A stretch of 64,000 nucleotides of DNA from an uncultured Pseudomonadales bacterium (GTDB lineage: Bacteria > Pseudomonadota > Gammaproteobacteria > Pseudomonadales > Azotimanducaceae), in assembly GCA_958296165.1 (NCBI GenBank), contig OY282447.1, forward strand, positions 1,054,001 to 1,118,000. Reading direction: 5' to 3'. The notes beneath the pieces were generated by a model that saw only the letters and a list, made by a program, of their open reading frames with translations, was not told where the DNA came from and did no database searches. A program made the translations under genes and the position numbers. Shown piece after piece: positions 1 to 8,742 of the stretch (within the stretch, counting starts at the first letter, position 1; each line of letters starts with the position of its first letter).

Positions 1-819
1 TTCTCCGCCAAGCTCGCCGAAGTGATGGCGTATCACAACTTTCTGCTCGAGAACTACTACCAGCAGCCGCCGCAGGACTACGAGCAGACGCTGGACGGCG
101 CGCGCCGCCTAGCGGACGAACTGCTCCCGCTTGTGGCAGACATCGGCCCGCTCTTGCACGACCTGCGCGAGCGCGGCGAGAACATCCTGTTCGAGGGCGC
201 CCAGGGCTCCTTGCTCGATGTTGATCTGGGCACCTATCCATTCGTCACCTCGTCCAACACCACCGCTGGCGGCGCCGCCTTTGGCAGCGGCTTCGGGCCA
301 CGCTACTTGGACTACATTCTGGGCACCACCAAGGCGTATGCCACGCGGGTGGGTTCTGGGCCTTTCCCTACCGAACTGTTCGACAACGTAGGCGAGCACT
401 TGTCTGTGCAGGGCGCGGAATACGGCGCCACCACCGGTCGATCGCGACGCTGCGGCTGGTTCGACGCCGTGGCGATCCGCCACGCGGTGCAGGTGAATAG
501 CCTCTCCGGCCTTTGCCTTTCTAAACTCGATGTGCTGGACGGCTTGGACACTATCCGCATCTGCGTCGGCTACGAAGACGCGGCCGGCCAGCCCGTCCGG
601 CCGCGCTTCGACAGCGAGTTCTACTCCGAGATTCGACCCGTCTATGAGGATTTGCCCGGCTGGAGCGAATCCACCGCCGGGGCCCAAGATCTGGCAGCTC
701 TGCCCAAGGGCGCCCGCCGCTACATCGAACACATCGAGCAAGCCGTGGGCGCACCCATTGCCGTCATCTCCACCGGGCCTGACAGAGACGAGACCATCAT
801 GCTGGAAGAACTGTTTTGA
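1..819 (+). CDS. purA: Adenylosuccinate synthetase, C-terminal part
   Basis: PurA joins IMP and aspartate using GTP to make adenylosuccinate, the first committed step to AMP, in the cytoplasm. The reading frame is open from base 1, so the N-terminus lies outside the window; about 272 residues remain. The family signature [20 protein letters not shown] is followed by the [14 protein letters not shown] stretch, and [12 protein letters not shown] and STGPDRDET occur further on, all typical of PurA. The stop overlaps the next start by 4 bases (TTGA). Identity is secure; only the 5' truncation by the window edge is unusual. Confidence 0.97.
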   Translation, partial: FSAKLAEVMAYHNFLLENYYQQPPQDYEQTLDGARRLADELLPLVADIGPLLHDLRERGENILFEGAQGSLLDVDLGTYPFVTSSNTTAGGAAFGSGFGPRYLDYILGTTKAYATRVGSGPFPTELFDNVGEHLSVQGAEYGATTGRSRRCGWFDAVAIRHAVQVNSLSGLCLSKLDVLDGLDTIRICVGYEDAAGQPVRPRFDSEFYSEIRPVYEDLPGWSESTAGAQDLAALPKGARRYIEHIEQAVGAPIAVISTGPDRDETIMLEELF

Positions 820-1034
820 TCGACGCCAAGTTGCTTGAAGTCCTCGTCTGTCCGGTCAGCAAGGGGCCGCTCAAGTACAACCGCAAGACCGATGAGCTAT
901 GGTGTGCCCAAAGCGGCCTCGCCTACGCCATCGAAGACGACATCCCGATCATGCTGAGCGACGAGGCCCGCGAACTCACCGCGCAAGAGCGCAAATCGTT
1001 GGCGGAATGTTGGCGGCATGCTGACGAGCGTTGA
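816..1034 (+). CDS. Trm112/UPF0434 (YcaR-like) family small protein
   Basis: A 72-residue protein of the Trm112-like family. Members are small folds that often act as activator subunits for methyltransferases; the bacterial role is poorly defined. The N-terminus [14 protein letters not shown] and the central [14 protein letters not shown] are family hallmarks. It starts at a TTG overlapping the purA stop, so it is probably translated by coupling. The second CxxC of zinc-binding relatives is absent, as is common in UPF0434. The stop lies inside a 10-base triplicated repeat. Location beside purA instead of the more usual lpxK/kdsB is a local arrangement. Confidence 0.85.
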   Translation: MIDAKLLEVLVCPVSKGPLKYNRKTDELWCAQSGLAYAIEDDIPIMLSDEARELTAQERKSLAECWRHADER

Positions 1035-1050
1035 CGAGCGTTGACGAGGA
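1021..1050 (+). repeat. Three tandem 10-base units
   Basis: Three consecutive decamers (ctgacgagcg, ttgacgagcg, ttgacgagga) span the 3' end of the Trm112-like gene and the folE2 leader. The last unit supplies the GAGGA ribosome-binding site of folE2. It looks like slippage duplication. Confidence 0.8.
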
Positions 1051-1056
1051 AACGAG

Positions 1057-2016
1057 TTGAACGCGCCGAAACTGGTGAAACTGCGAACGTCGAGCGACAT
1101 GCCCGATGTGGCGAGCCGCGCCGTGCAGCATGTGGACGGAACGCTCGATTGGGTGGGCATGGGCGACATCCGTCAACCCATCGATATCCGCGACGGCAGC
1201 GCCGTACACAGCGTGGATGCGCGGGTGCAGGTCTACGTGGACTTGGCGGACGCGCAGGCCAAGGGCATTCACATGTCGCGGCTGTACCTCATCTTGGACG
1301 AACACGCCGCGACGCGGCCGCTCTCCTGCGCTGGGTTGAAGCTGCTGCTCGCATCCTTGCTGCAATCGCACAGCGGGCTTTCGGGCCAGGCGTTCGTGGA
1401 GTTCGCGTTCGACTATTTCCTGCGCCGCCGGGCGCTGGTGACTGAACATGCTGGCTGGAACAGCTATCCGGTGGCCATTCGCGGTACGGTGGTCGATGGC
1501 GAGGTGCGCACGGAGCTGCATATCGGCGTGTGGTATTCGAGCACCTGCCCTGCTTCCGCGGCACTGGCGCGGCAGCTCGTGCAGCGCCGTTTCGAACGTG
1601 ATTTCGGCACCCGAGGCGAGGTTCGAGCGGCGGAAATGCAGGCTTGGCTAGGCACGGAGGATGCGATCGCCGGCACGCCCCACGCGCAGCGCAGCATCGC
1701 CCGATTGCGCGTGCGGCTGCACGATACGCTTGCAGCATTCCCCATCACGGCGCTCGTCGATGCCGCCGAGGAAACGCTGGCGACGCCGGTGCAAACCGCC
1801 GTCAAGCGCGAGGACGAGCAGGAGTTCGCCCGCTTGAACGCCGCCAACTTGATGTTCTGCGAAGACGCCGGGCGACGCCTGAAGGCCATGCTGAACGCCC
1901 GTGCGGACGTCGTCGACTTCCATGTGCGCGTTGAGCACCACGAAAGCCTGCACGCCCACGACGCGGTGAGCGTCTTCGTCAAGGGCGTTAAGGGCGGCTA
2001 CCGGCCCGTTCCCTGA
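1057..2016 (+). CDS. folE2: GTP cyclohydrolase FolE2 (type IB)
   Basis: Converts GTP to dihydroneopterin triphosphate, the first step of folate/pterin synthesis, using the metal-flexible type IB enzyme in place of zinc-dependent FolE. Diagnostic stretches are the central AQAKGIHMSRLYLIL segment, the YPV strand and VWYSSTCPASAALARQ with the conserved metal-binding cysteine. The 319-residue length is normal. The start is TTG at 1057, chosen because GAGGAAACGAG lies just upstream and the N-terminus then matches the family. The organism may use FolE2 alone or as a zinc-limitation paralogue; no Zur-type site was recognised. Confidence 0.93.
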   Translation: MNAPKLVKLRTSSDMPDVASRAVQHVDGTLDWVGMGDIRQPIDIRDGSAVHSVDARVQVYVDLADAQAKGIHMSRLYLILDEHAATRPLSCAGLKLLLASLLQSHSGLSGQAFVEFAFDYFLRRRALVTEHAGWNSYPVAIRGTVVDGEVRTELHIGVWYSSTCPASAALARQLVQRRFERDFGTRGEVRAAEMQAWLGTEDAIAGTPHAQRSIARLRVRLHDTLAAFPITALVDAAEETLATPVQTAVKREDEQEFARLNAANLMFCEDAGRRLKAMLNARADVVDFHVRVEHHESLHAHDAVSVFVKGVKGGYRPVP

Positions 2017-2034
2017 CCGGCGAGACGCGCTCTT

Positions 2035-2412
2035 TCAGTCGCCGCCGGCCAGCGATTGCGCGAACATATAGCTGTTGCCGTCTGGGTCCTTGAACGTCGT
2101 CAACTTCACTAGGCCGGGCATCTCGATGATGTCGCCCTCGAAGCGCACGCCCTTGGCTTCAAGGGCTGCGCGGGCAGCCTCGATGTCGGTGACGCCGAAC
2201 ACCGGCGTAGCACCGCCGCTGCCGCCCTCCGCCGCTTCGCTCTCCGCCAAGCCAATGGTGACGCCGGCGGTCGGCGTGGACACTTCCGCCCAGCCCGGCA
2301 CTTTGAAGGTTTCCTCGAAACCTAGAGTCTCCTTGAACCAGGCGATCGAGGCGTCGATGTCCTTCACGTCACAAGCCAGCGTGATCGTTTGGTCGTAGCT
2401 GAAGTCGGGCAT
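2035..2412 (-). CDS. VOC (glyoxalase/bleomycin-resistance) family protein
   Basis: A 125-residue single-domain protein of the vicinal-oxygen-chelate superfamily, which binds a divalent metal and small substrates. The pattern is a first betaalphabetabetabeta unit (IDASIAWFKETLGFEE) followed by FGVTDIEAARAALEAKG and a C-terminal TTFKDPDGNSYMFAQ. The substrate cannot be read from sequence. A longer frame runs upstream to 2487, but it enters the IS terminal repeat; the ATG at 2412 has an AGGA site and a proper family N-terminus. The ISKra4-type element sits 62 bases upstream and may have separated the gene from its promoter. Confidence 0.85.
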   Translation of the reverse strand: MPDFSYDQTITLACDVKDIDASIAWFKETLGFEETFKVPGWAEVSTPTAGVTIGLAESEAAEGGSGGATPVFGVTDIEAARAALEAKGVRFEGDIIEMPGLVKLTTFKDPDGNSYMFAQSLAGGD

Positions 2413-2474
2413 GCTCGGATCCTCGTCGAACTCTCTGAAACAGACGGGCACAGTATGGCCCCTGCAAGCGCTCA

Positions 2475-4077
2475 GGGTGTGCGACAAATCGTAGGTCAGC
2501 GATCGCTCACGGGTTCTTCAGGCGGCGAGTTCGGCGACGCGGTCGTCCCAGTAGTGGTCGAACCAGCCGCCGAGCCAGGCGCAGCGCAGCCAGAGCACAG
2601 GGTTGGCGCCGGCGACGGTCCAGCGCATGCCGGTGCATTTCATGCGCCGGCCGACGACGTTCTTGCAGCCCGCCTCGACGATCCCCGAACCGATCGGCAG
2701 GCCGGCCGCGAGGTAGGCGTCGTAGCGCATCCGGTCGCGCCGTTCGGCGAGGTAGCCGACCGCCCTGCGGCATTCCTCGACGTCGCCGCCGCGCCGCCGC
2801 AAGTCGGCCAGCACGTCGTCGAGGCGGCCCGCCTTGAGCATCCCGCACAGCTTCCCCGCCCACGCCGCGGCCAGGTCGCCGGCGGCGTCGTGGCGGGCCC
2901 GCGCCGCCGCCCACAGGTATTCCGCCGCGTGGCAGGAGTCGACGATCCTGGCGGCGTCCGGGAACCAGTCGTCGAACAGCCGCCGGATCCATTCGGCGCC
3001 GTCGCCGACGCACACGTCCACGTCCTGCGGCGCGCAGCCCGCGGCCGCCAGTTCGCGCAGCAGCCGCCGCTCGAACGGCGACTCCTCGCCGGGCGTCTCC
3101 GCCGCGCTCTCGATGCCGCCGAACAGAACCGCCGCGCCCTCGACCATGCGCGGACGCCCCTGGTCGTCCGTCTCGGACACCCACAGAACGCCCACCTTCG
3201 CCTCGCGCGTGCCCGCCCGTCCTCCGTCCTTGCCGGCGCGCCCGGCGGTCTCCCGCGGCAGCGCCGGCACGCCGGTCCCGTCCAGGGCGCAGCACAGCTT
3301 CCGGCCCGGCTTCGACGCCTCGCCCGACAGCGAACCGCCGCATGCGCCGACCGGCTCCGCCGACCGCCACGCCTCCAGGTCCGCGCCCGCCGCCCGCGTC
3401 GCGCGCTCGATGCGCTTCGCGCCGAAGTTCAGCTCCGACAGCTCGCGCAGCAGCCCGTCCGCCCTCGCGTAGCTCGCCTCCAGACCCGCCAGGCTCGCCA
3501 GACGCCGCGCCGACGGCGTCATCGATCCTTCGATGCCGAGCAGCCGCTCGCGCGGGCGCCAGCTGCGCCCGCACTCCCGGCACACGCGCCGCGCCATCTC
3601 CACCGGCACCCTGCCCAGCACCGTGTCCACCGCCGCCTTCCCGCGCCGCGACAGCCGCGCCCGACCGCCGCAGCGCGGACACGGCCCGGGCGCCGCGTCG
3701 TCCTTCCCGTACGCCGCCCGCAGGCCCCGCCGCGCCGACTCCAGCGCCGCAGACCGCAGCCGCCGGTCCAGCAGCGCCGCAGGCGCCGCGCCAGCCTCCG
3801 AACACGCCAGCTCCGCCGCCGCGAACTTCGCCATTGCCGCGTCCACTTCCCGGCGCGCCTCCTCCCGTTCCTCTTCGCGCTTGCGTTTCCCGTCCGACTC
3901 GTCGACAGTCCTCGTCGCCATGGCGGGCCTCCTTGCCCTTGGCTGCTCTGGAAAACACCAAGAGTACGAGGCCCGCCCTGGCTCTCCAAGCCGCTTCGCC
4001 AACCGCACGCCCCATCGTCGACCAATCGGCGATCACCTCGGGTGAGCGATCGCTGACCTACGATTTGTCGCACACCC
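2475..4077. mobile_element. Complete ISKra4-family insertion sequence
   Basis: A 1,603-base element bounded by perfect 36-base inverted repeats (2475-2510 and 4042-4077) beginning gggtgtgcgacaaatc. It is flanked by the 9-base direct repeat aagcgctca (2466-2474 and 4078-4086). It carries one transposase gene on the minus strand. The outer 11 bases of the repeat are the same as those of the other ISKra4-type copies here, although the transposases are clearly diverged. Intact repeats, duplication and gene suggest recent insertion. Confidence 0.95.
2518..3921 (-). CDS. ISKra4-family transposase
   Basis: A 467-residue transposase. An N-terminal region is followed by a zinc-binding segment (CPRCGGRARLSRRGK with CRECGRSW, about residues 95-145), a central catalytic domain (VCVGDGAEWIRRLF, RIVDSCHAAEYLW) and the C-terminal GLPIGSGIVEAGCKNVVG motif typical of ISKra4. 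The start at 3921 is supported by AAGGAGG 7 bases upstream; a longer frame to 4008 lacks such a site. The stop lies 7 bases inside the left terminal repeat. It is intact and may be active. Confidence 0.92.
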   Translation of the reverse strand: MATRTVDESDGKRKREEEREEARREVDAAMAKFAAAELACSEAGAAPAALLDRRLRSAALESARRGLRAAYGKDDAAPGPCPRCGGRARLSRRGKAAVDTVLGRVPVEMARRVCRECGRSWRPRERLLGIEGSMTPSARRLASLAGLEASYARADGLLRELSELNFGAKRIERATRAAGADLEAWRSAEPVGACGGSLSGEASKPGRKLCCALDGTGVPALPRETAGRAGKDGGRAGTREAKVGVLWVSETDDQGRPRMVEGAAVLFGGIESAAETPGEESPFERRLLRELAAAGCAPQDVDVCVGDGAEWIRRLFDDWFPDAARIVDSCHAAEYLWAAARARHDAAGDLAAAWAGKLCGMLKAGRLDDVLADLRRRGGDVEECRRAVGYLAERRDRMRYDAYLAAGLPIGSGIVEAGCKNVVGRRMKCTGMRWTVAGANPVLWLRCAWLGGWFDHYWDDRVAELAA

Positions 4078-4146
4078 AAGCGCTCAATGCAGCTTGCGTT
4101 CGCCTGCGGGCCGCGAACGACATGGGTGCGGGAAGATGCGCAATCG

Positions 4147-4196
4147 GAAAATCGCCCATGATGTGAGCGATAATCGCCCACCTTGTGAGCGATCAA
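4147..4196. repeat. Two degenerate ~23-base tandem units
   Basis: Two adjacent units of the form atcgccca(4 bases)gtgagcgat occur just downstream of dgcA. They resemble in period and composition the five-unit array at 35329-35439. The rest of the 134-base gap between the IS and dgcA shows nothing recognisable. Confidence 0.6.
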
Positions 4197-4220
4197 ATCT
4201 ATCCGCTGTGAAGGCCACCT

Positions 4221-5213
4221 TCAGGCCGGCGTGAATCCCCACGCGCCGGGCTTGAAGGACGCCCGCCCTGCTCGGTAGTCCAAGCCGGGCGAGCGATCAC
4301 GCGCCAAGAGCAGCGGGCCGTCGAGATCCACGAACTTGGCGCGGTCGGCCAAGAGCAGCGCCGGGGCCATAGACAGCGACGTGGCAACCATGCAGCCCAA
4401 CATGACGTCCACGCCGAACGCCTGCGCCGCAGAGACCAGCGCGAGCGCATGCGTGAGCCCGCCGGTCTTGTCGAGTTTGATGTTAAGGGTGGAATAGCGC
4501 TCGGCGACGGTGGCCAGGCTCGCGCCGTCAAGGCCGTCACGGAAGCTCTCGTCCGCGCCGATCGGCACCGGCGGGCGGTAGCTAAAGAGCACGCCGTCGG
4601 CGCCTTCGGGCAGCGGTTGTTCGATCAATTCCACGCGCGCTGCCAAGGCGGCCGGCATGAAGCGTTGCAGCGCGGCAAATGACCAGCCCTCGTTGGCGTC
4701 CACGATCAGGCGAGCGTGCGGCGCACTTTCGCGCACGGCGCGAAGCCGCTCGATGTCGGCTGCGATGTCGGGCGAGCCCAGTTTGATTTTCAACAGCGGC
4801 CGGCCGTGCGAGGCGGCGGCCTGCTCCGCCATCGCCGCTGGGGAATCCAAGCTGAGCGTGAACGCTGTGAGGACGTCGACTGGCCGGGCAACGCCCACCA
4901 ATTGCCAAACCGGCCGCTTGGCGCGTTGTGATTCCCAATCCCACAGGGCGCAATCGATGGCGTTGCGAGCCGCCCCGGCCGGCATCGCGGTCAACAGCGC
5001 TTGCCGGTCGAAGGGGCCGTTGAAGGCGTTGATGGCAGCCGCCACTGCGGCCACGGACTCGCCGTAGCGACGATAGGGAACACACTCGCCGCGGCCGCGG
5101 CAGTCGCCGTCGTCTATCGTCGCCACCACGACTTCGGCGCTGGTCTTGGTGCCGCGAGCAATAGTGAACGGGCGGGCGATTGGCCAGCACTCGACGCTGG
5201 CGGTGACCTTCAT
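4221..5213 (-). CDS. dgcA: Enolase-superfamily epimerase, probable N-acetyl-D-glutamate racemase DgcA
   Basis: A 330-residue enzyme of the muconate-lactonising/dipeptide-epimerase branch of the enolase superfamily. The KxK catalytic lysines (LLKIKLG, ~residue 142), metal ligands in IVDANEG, LIEQPLP and GADES, and the second-half lysine in NIKLDKTGG are all present. Alone it would be called L-Ala-D/L-Glu epimerase. Its 4-base overlap with a DUF1611 (DgcN) gene instead favours DgcA, which racemises N-acetyl-D-glutamate in the DgcN/DgcA route of D-glutamate catabolism. The partner supports the specific assignment; the fold is certain. Confidence 0.78.
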   Translation of the reverse strand: MKVTASVECWPIARPFTIARGTKTSAEVVVATIDDGDCRGRGECVPYRRYGESVAAVAAAINAFNGPFDRQALLTAMPAGAARNAIDCALWDWESQRAKRPVWQLVGVARPVDVLTAFTLSLDSPAAMAEQAAASHGRPLLKIKLGSPDIAADIERLRAVRESAPHARLIVDANEGWSFAALQRFMPAALAARVELIEQPLPEGADGVLFSYRPPVPIGADESFRDGLDGASLATVAERYSTLNIKLDKTGGLTHALALVSAAQAFGVDVMLGCMVATSLSMAPALLLADRAKFVDLDGPLLLARDRSPGLDYRAGRASFKPGAWGFTPA

Positions 5214-6208
5214 GCCAAGAGCGCGTCGACGATGTCCGCCACGCCGTCGCGGAGCGGATCGCAGGCCGGCAGGCCGAAGGTTCGGCGCGTCTCGGCAATG
5301 GCGTCGGCGGCGTGTACGCTGCTCAGCAACGCCGTGTTCAAGGCGATGCCCACGCAGCGAATGTCCGCATTGGTCAAGCGGCCAAGCGCGACGGTGTGCT
5401 CGATCACATCTTCGATGCTGGCGATGGGTGTCTCTACGTTGCGCATTGTTTGTCGCGTTGGTTCATGGCAAACCACGAAGGCGTCCGGCTGCGTGCCGTG
5501 CAGCAGCGCCAGGCTGACTCCGGCGAAGGACGGGTGGAACAGAGAGCCTTGGCCTTCCACCACATCCCAGTGATCGGCGGCGTTGTCCGGCGACAGCGCC
5601 TCGGCCGCGCCAGCGGCGAAATCCGCCACCACGGCGTCTATGGCGATGCCGGATCCGGCAATGAGGATGCCGGTCTGCCCGCTGGCGCGGAAGTCGGCAC
5701 ACACGCCGCGCCGGCGCAGTTCGCGCTCGATGGCGAGTGCGGCGTATTTCTTGCCCACCGCACAGTCCGTGCCCACCGTCAGCAAGCGTTGGCCGGTGCG
5801 CTTGCGGCCGCTGGCGGTGTGGAACGAGCCCACGGGCTGACGCACATCGATGAGCCGCCGACCGCAACGCTTCGCAGCATCGGAAACGTCCCGCAGGCTG
5901 GTCAAGCGCGTGTGCAGGCCGCTGGCGACATCGAGCCCGGCCCGCACTGCCTCGATGATCGGCGTCAGCCACGCTGCCGGCAGCACGCCGCCCGGATTCA
6001 CGGCGCCGATCACGAGGGTCTTCGCGCCCAGCGCCGCCGCTTCACGCACCGATAGCTCTGCAACGCGGAGATCGGCCCCGCAGCCGGGCAGCCGCAGCTG
6101 CCCAACCACCGCATCCGGCCGCCAATCGACGATGCCTTGGCCGGTCTTCGCAGCCAGCGCGTCCTTGGCATCGCCAAGGAACAGGAGATAGGGCCTCTCG
6201 ATCACCAT
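5210..6208 (-). CDS. dgcN: DUF1611 protein, probable D-glutamate N-acetyltransferase DgcN
   Basis: A 332-residue DUF1611 protein with an N-terminal Rossmann-like half (AAALGAKTLVIGAVNPGG) and a C-terminal P-loop half with LLTVGTDCAVGKKYAALAI (a GTDxxxGKK nucleotide loop) and VVEGQGSLFHPSFAG. DgcN-type members acetylate D-glutamate so that DgcA can convert it to the L form. It lies upstream of dgcA in a two-gene operon with an ATGA overlap, the arrangement described for this pathway. D-glutamate from peptidoglycan turnover is the likely substrate. No dedicated regulator is visible nearby. Confidence 0.78.
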   Translation of the reverse strand: MVIERPYLLFLGDAKDALAAKTGQGIVDWRPDAVVGQLRLPGCGADLRVAELSVREAAALGAKTLVIGAVNPGGVLPAAWLTPIIEAVRAGLDVASGLHTRLTSLRDVSDAAKRCGRRLIDVRQPVGSFHTASGRKRTGQRLLTVGTDCAVGKKYAALAIERELRRRGVCADFRASGQTGILIAGSGIAIDAVVADFAAGAAEALSPDNAADHWDVVEGQGSLFHPSFAGVSLALLHGTQPDAFVVCHEPTRQTMRNVETPIASIEDVIEHTVALGRLTNADIRCVGIALNTALLSSVHAADAIAETRRTFGLPACDPLRDGVADIVDALLA

Positions 6209-6308
6209 GTGGCGATTCTAGTGGTGATCCTAGGGCGGAGACAGACGCGACCGGCGCGATGTCCCGAACGCATGACGGATCGCGGGCGGCGTTGCCGCCA
6301 CGTCATCG

Positions 6309-6748
6309 TCAGCCGTATATCGGCACTGCCTCCGGTTGGTTCTCAAGCACAGAAAAGTCGCGGTCGTGGGTTACCAGCGCGATGCTGGATGTTTCCAACG
6401 CGGTGGCGACTTGAACAGCGTCCGGCAGCCGCAGTTTGAACAACGCTCGTATTCGTGCGGCGCGATGAGCAATCGAAGCGGTCAGATCGGCTAGTCGCCA
6501 GGTGGGCGGCGCGGTGAGAGCGTGCCGATAGCGTTGTGCCAGAGCTTCGTCGCCGGTGCGTAGAGGGCCGGTCAGCACTTCGGCGAGCGTGACTGTAGCG
6601 ACGATAACTGATAGTCACCGGCTTCGGCACGCTCGAAGAGCGGCGCGTAGCGCGGTGCGAAATGAGGATGGCCTTCAAGGAAATAGATGATTGGTGCGCT
6701 GTCCACTGTAACCGTGCCGCCGAGAGGCAGTGCGCGGATGTCTCTCAT
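6309..6748 (-). pseudogene. PIN-domain (VapC-like) toxin, frameshifted
   Basis: PIN toxins are Mg-dependent ribonucleases. The N-terminal half has VDSAPIIYFLEGH with the first acidic residue. The C-terminal half, in another frame, has TLAEVLTGPLR, LPDAVQVATAL and VTHDRDFS with the remaining acidic residues. The two halves meet at about 6595-6605 with a one-base frame change, so a single chain would be about 146 residues. The start (6748) overlaps the antitoxin stop. A real frameshift that disarms the toxin, or a read error, are both possible. Confidence 0.8.
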
Positions 6749-6993
6749 CGCCAATCGTCCCGCAAGGAGCTGACGAACTCTCCCGCATCGCCGAAGCAGC
6801 CCTCTGCCGAGCCGCACAAGCTAGAAAGGTCAGGCGCTTCGCGCAGGGCTTGCCACACGGGAACGACTGCGGCATAGGGCTTGCCCTGCTTGGTGACGAT
6901 AGTGACCGTGCCTTCGCTATTGGCGGCCCGCAAGATTTCCGGCAGCGTTGTTCTGGCCTCGCCGACGCCAGCGGTTTGAACTTTGCGCTGCAT
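6745..6993 (-). CDS. Phd/YefM-type antitoxin
   Basis: An 82-residue antitoxin. The N-terminal fold ARTTLPEILRAANSEGTV with TIVTKQGKPYAAVVPV is the Phd/YefM DNA-binding unit that represses its own operon. The acidic C-terminus would bind the PIN toxin. It precedes the toxin gene by an ATGA overlap, the usual order. The partner is frameshifted, so the antitoxin may now be orphaned. About 60 bases upstream begins an ISKra4-type remnant, which may have replaced the native promoter. Confidence 0.85.
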   Translation of the reverse strand: MQRKVQTAGVGEARTTLPEILRAANSEGTVTIVTKQGKPYAAVVPVWQALREAPDLSSLCGSAEGCFGDAGEFVSSLRDDWR

Positions 6994-7056
6994 TGTTCCG
7001 GCCTCAACTCGTGCGTTCCGTACAACTTAATCCGACGTCCCGCCGCGGCGCAACTG

Positions 7057-7882
7057 CGGAGACGATGTACTGCAGCCCGGACGGCACGGGCGTGCCGGTG
7101 GTGCGGCGCGACGCGGGCACGGGGGAGGACGGCAAGCCGTCGAAGACGCGGGAGGCGAAGGTGGCGGTGTTCCACACGGCGGAGCGGCGTAATCCGCAGA
7201 CCGGCCTGCCGGAGCGGGACGCGGGTTCGGCGCGGCACACGGCGGCGATCGACAGCGCGGCGTCGAAGGACGTGGACGCGGAGCCGTCGGCGTTCGCCCG
7301 GCGGCTCGGGCGGGCCGCCGAGCGGTTCGGCTTCGCGGCGGCGAAGCGGCAGGCGGTGGTCGCCGACGGCGCGAAGTGGATCTGGAACGCCGTCGCGGAA
7401 CTGTTCCCGAACGCCATCTGCATCGTGGACGTCTGGCACGCCCGGGAGCGGCTCTGGGAAGTCGGACGCGCCGTGCACGGCGCCGGCACGGCGCGGTGCC
7501 GGGCCTGGTCGGAGAAGGTCTGCGCGGCGCTCCGCGCGGGGCGCGTCGACGACGTGCTGCGGGAACTGCGCCGGCACGCCGGCGACAAGACCGCCGGCCA
7601 GTGCGCCGGATACGTCGAGAACAACCGCAGCCGGATGCGCTGCCCCGCATACCGGGCAATGGGGCTGCTGATCGGGTCGGGCATGGTCGAAAGCTCCTGC
7701 CGAACGCTGGTCGGCGAACGCCTGAAGTGCGCCGGCATGCGCTGGAGCAAGGCCGGCGCCAACGACGTCATGGCCCTGCGTTCCTGCGTTCGCAGCGAAC
7801 TCTACGACGACTTCCGGCGCCATCGGCACAAGCCGCCGCCAAGCGCTGCCTCACCGCTGGCGCACTAAAACGTCGCACACCC
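7057..7882 (+). mobile_element. 5'-truncated ISKra4-type element
   Basis: The right-hand part of an ISKra4-type copy closely related to those at 8899-13025 and 32474-34012. It keeps the last 270 or so transposase residues, from ETMYCSPDGTGVPVVRR to the C-terminal SGMVESSCRTLVGERLK motif (stop at 7868), and the right terminal repeat ending cacaccc at 7882. The left third of the transposase and the left repeat are missing; similarity stops near 7057. No target duplication can be read. It cannot move by itself. Confidence 0.9.
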
Positions 7883-8022
7883 AGGCGCATCATCAGCCTT
7901 GGAAGATATCTCGCGGCGGGCCAAGATCATGCGGCTACGTCGGGAGGATTCGGCATGAGAGCGGGTGCCCTCAAATCGCGGTGCGGTAACGCGGCATCAA
8001 ACTTGCCCCGCTGCAAGCTCGA

Positions 8023-8484
8023 CTACGCCACCTCGCGTTCCGTCACCACAGTGACCTGCAAGGTCGTGCCTAGTGCTTCAAGCGCCTCGGCGAGATTGTC
8101 GATCCGTGTCGCTCGGCGTGGCTGGAGCATACGTCTTACAACCGCTTCGTCTACTCGGAGCCGCCGCGCCAAATCCGATTTGGTGGCGTGGCTCTGCTTC
8201 AGTGCATTGTGCAGGGCAGCCTTGGCGGCCAGCAATGGACGCAACCGAACGAGAATGTCGCCACGCTTGGCGGCACTAGCGGTGGGCACTTCCTCCCCCC
8301 GATCCATGCGCTCCGCCACGGCAAGCTCAAGCACCTCGGCGGCCATCATCCTCACTTCTCGATCATCGGTGCCGTAGGTAATGGCCTCCGGGAAATCTCG
8401 GAAAACGACAGTGGCCCCGCCTTCGAGCTCCCGCGTTAACGCCGCTGGGTAGAGATTAGGTTGGGGCGCTTGCGGACGATGCAT
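8023..8484 (-). CDS. hicB: HicB-family antitoxin
   Basis: A 153-residue antitoxin. The N-terminal HicB fold (YPAALTRELEGGATVVFRDF with PEAITYGTDDREVRMMAAEV) binds the HicA toxin. The C-terminal region KSDLARRLRVDEAVVRRML is a helix-turn-helix of the XRE type, used for autoregulation. The ATG at 8484 follows GAGGAGG. It is encoded 12 bases downstream of hicA on the same strand. Domain content is complete, so this module is probably functional. Confidence 0.9.
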   Translation of the reverse strand: MHRPQAPQPNLYPAALTRELEGGATVVFRDFPEAITYGTDDREVRMMAAEVLELAVAERMDRGEEVPTASAAKRGDILVRLRPLLAAKAALHNALKQSHATKSDLARRLRVDEAVVRRMLQPRRATRIDNLAEALEALGTTLQVTVVTEREVA

Positions 8485-8496
8485 TTGAGCCTCCTC

Positions 8497-8742
8497 TTAG
8501 GTTTCCCGTGTTTGAGTTCTTGTGCGAGCAGGCTGAAGCTCGCTTGGCGACACACCGAGTTGACGCAGGATCGCTTGGCGGGTGCCGGGTGGCAACTCGC
8601 GAGAAGATGGCACGAAAGACCTGCGGCCACCCACACAGACCATGACGTGGCTGCCCTTGCCGCGCCGGCGCACTACCGAGAAGTCCAAGCCGTTGGACCT
8701 CGCATATGCGTGCAACATGCGGATCAGTTCCTCGCTTCGCAT
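8497..8742 (-). CDS. hicA: HicA-type mRNA interferase toxin
   Basis: An 81-residue HicA toxin, a double-stranded-RNA-binding-like ribonuclease that cleaves mRNA independently of translation. The essential segment RRRGKGSHVMV carries the catalytic histidine at residue 32, and PSSRELPPGTRQAILRQLG is the typical C-terminal helix region. It is followed by hicB 12 bases downstream. The 147 bases between this gene and the outer target duplication at 8890 hold no recognised gene and probably contain the promoter. Confidence 0.9.
   Translation of the reverse strand: MRSEELIRMLHAYARSNGLDFSVVRRRGKGSHVMVCVGGRRSFVPSSRELPPGTRQAILRQLGVSPSELQPARTRTQTRET

Noticed and set aside
2389-4056. A 555-codon plus-strand frame across the first IS
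   Set aside because: It is the antisense shadow of the ISKra4-family transposase in GC-rich DNA.
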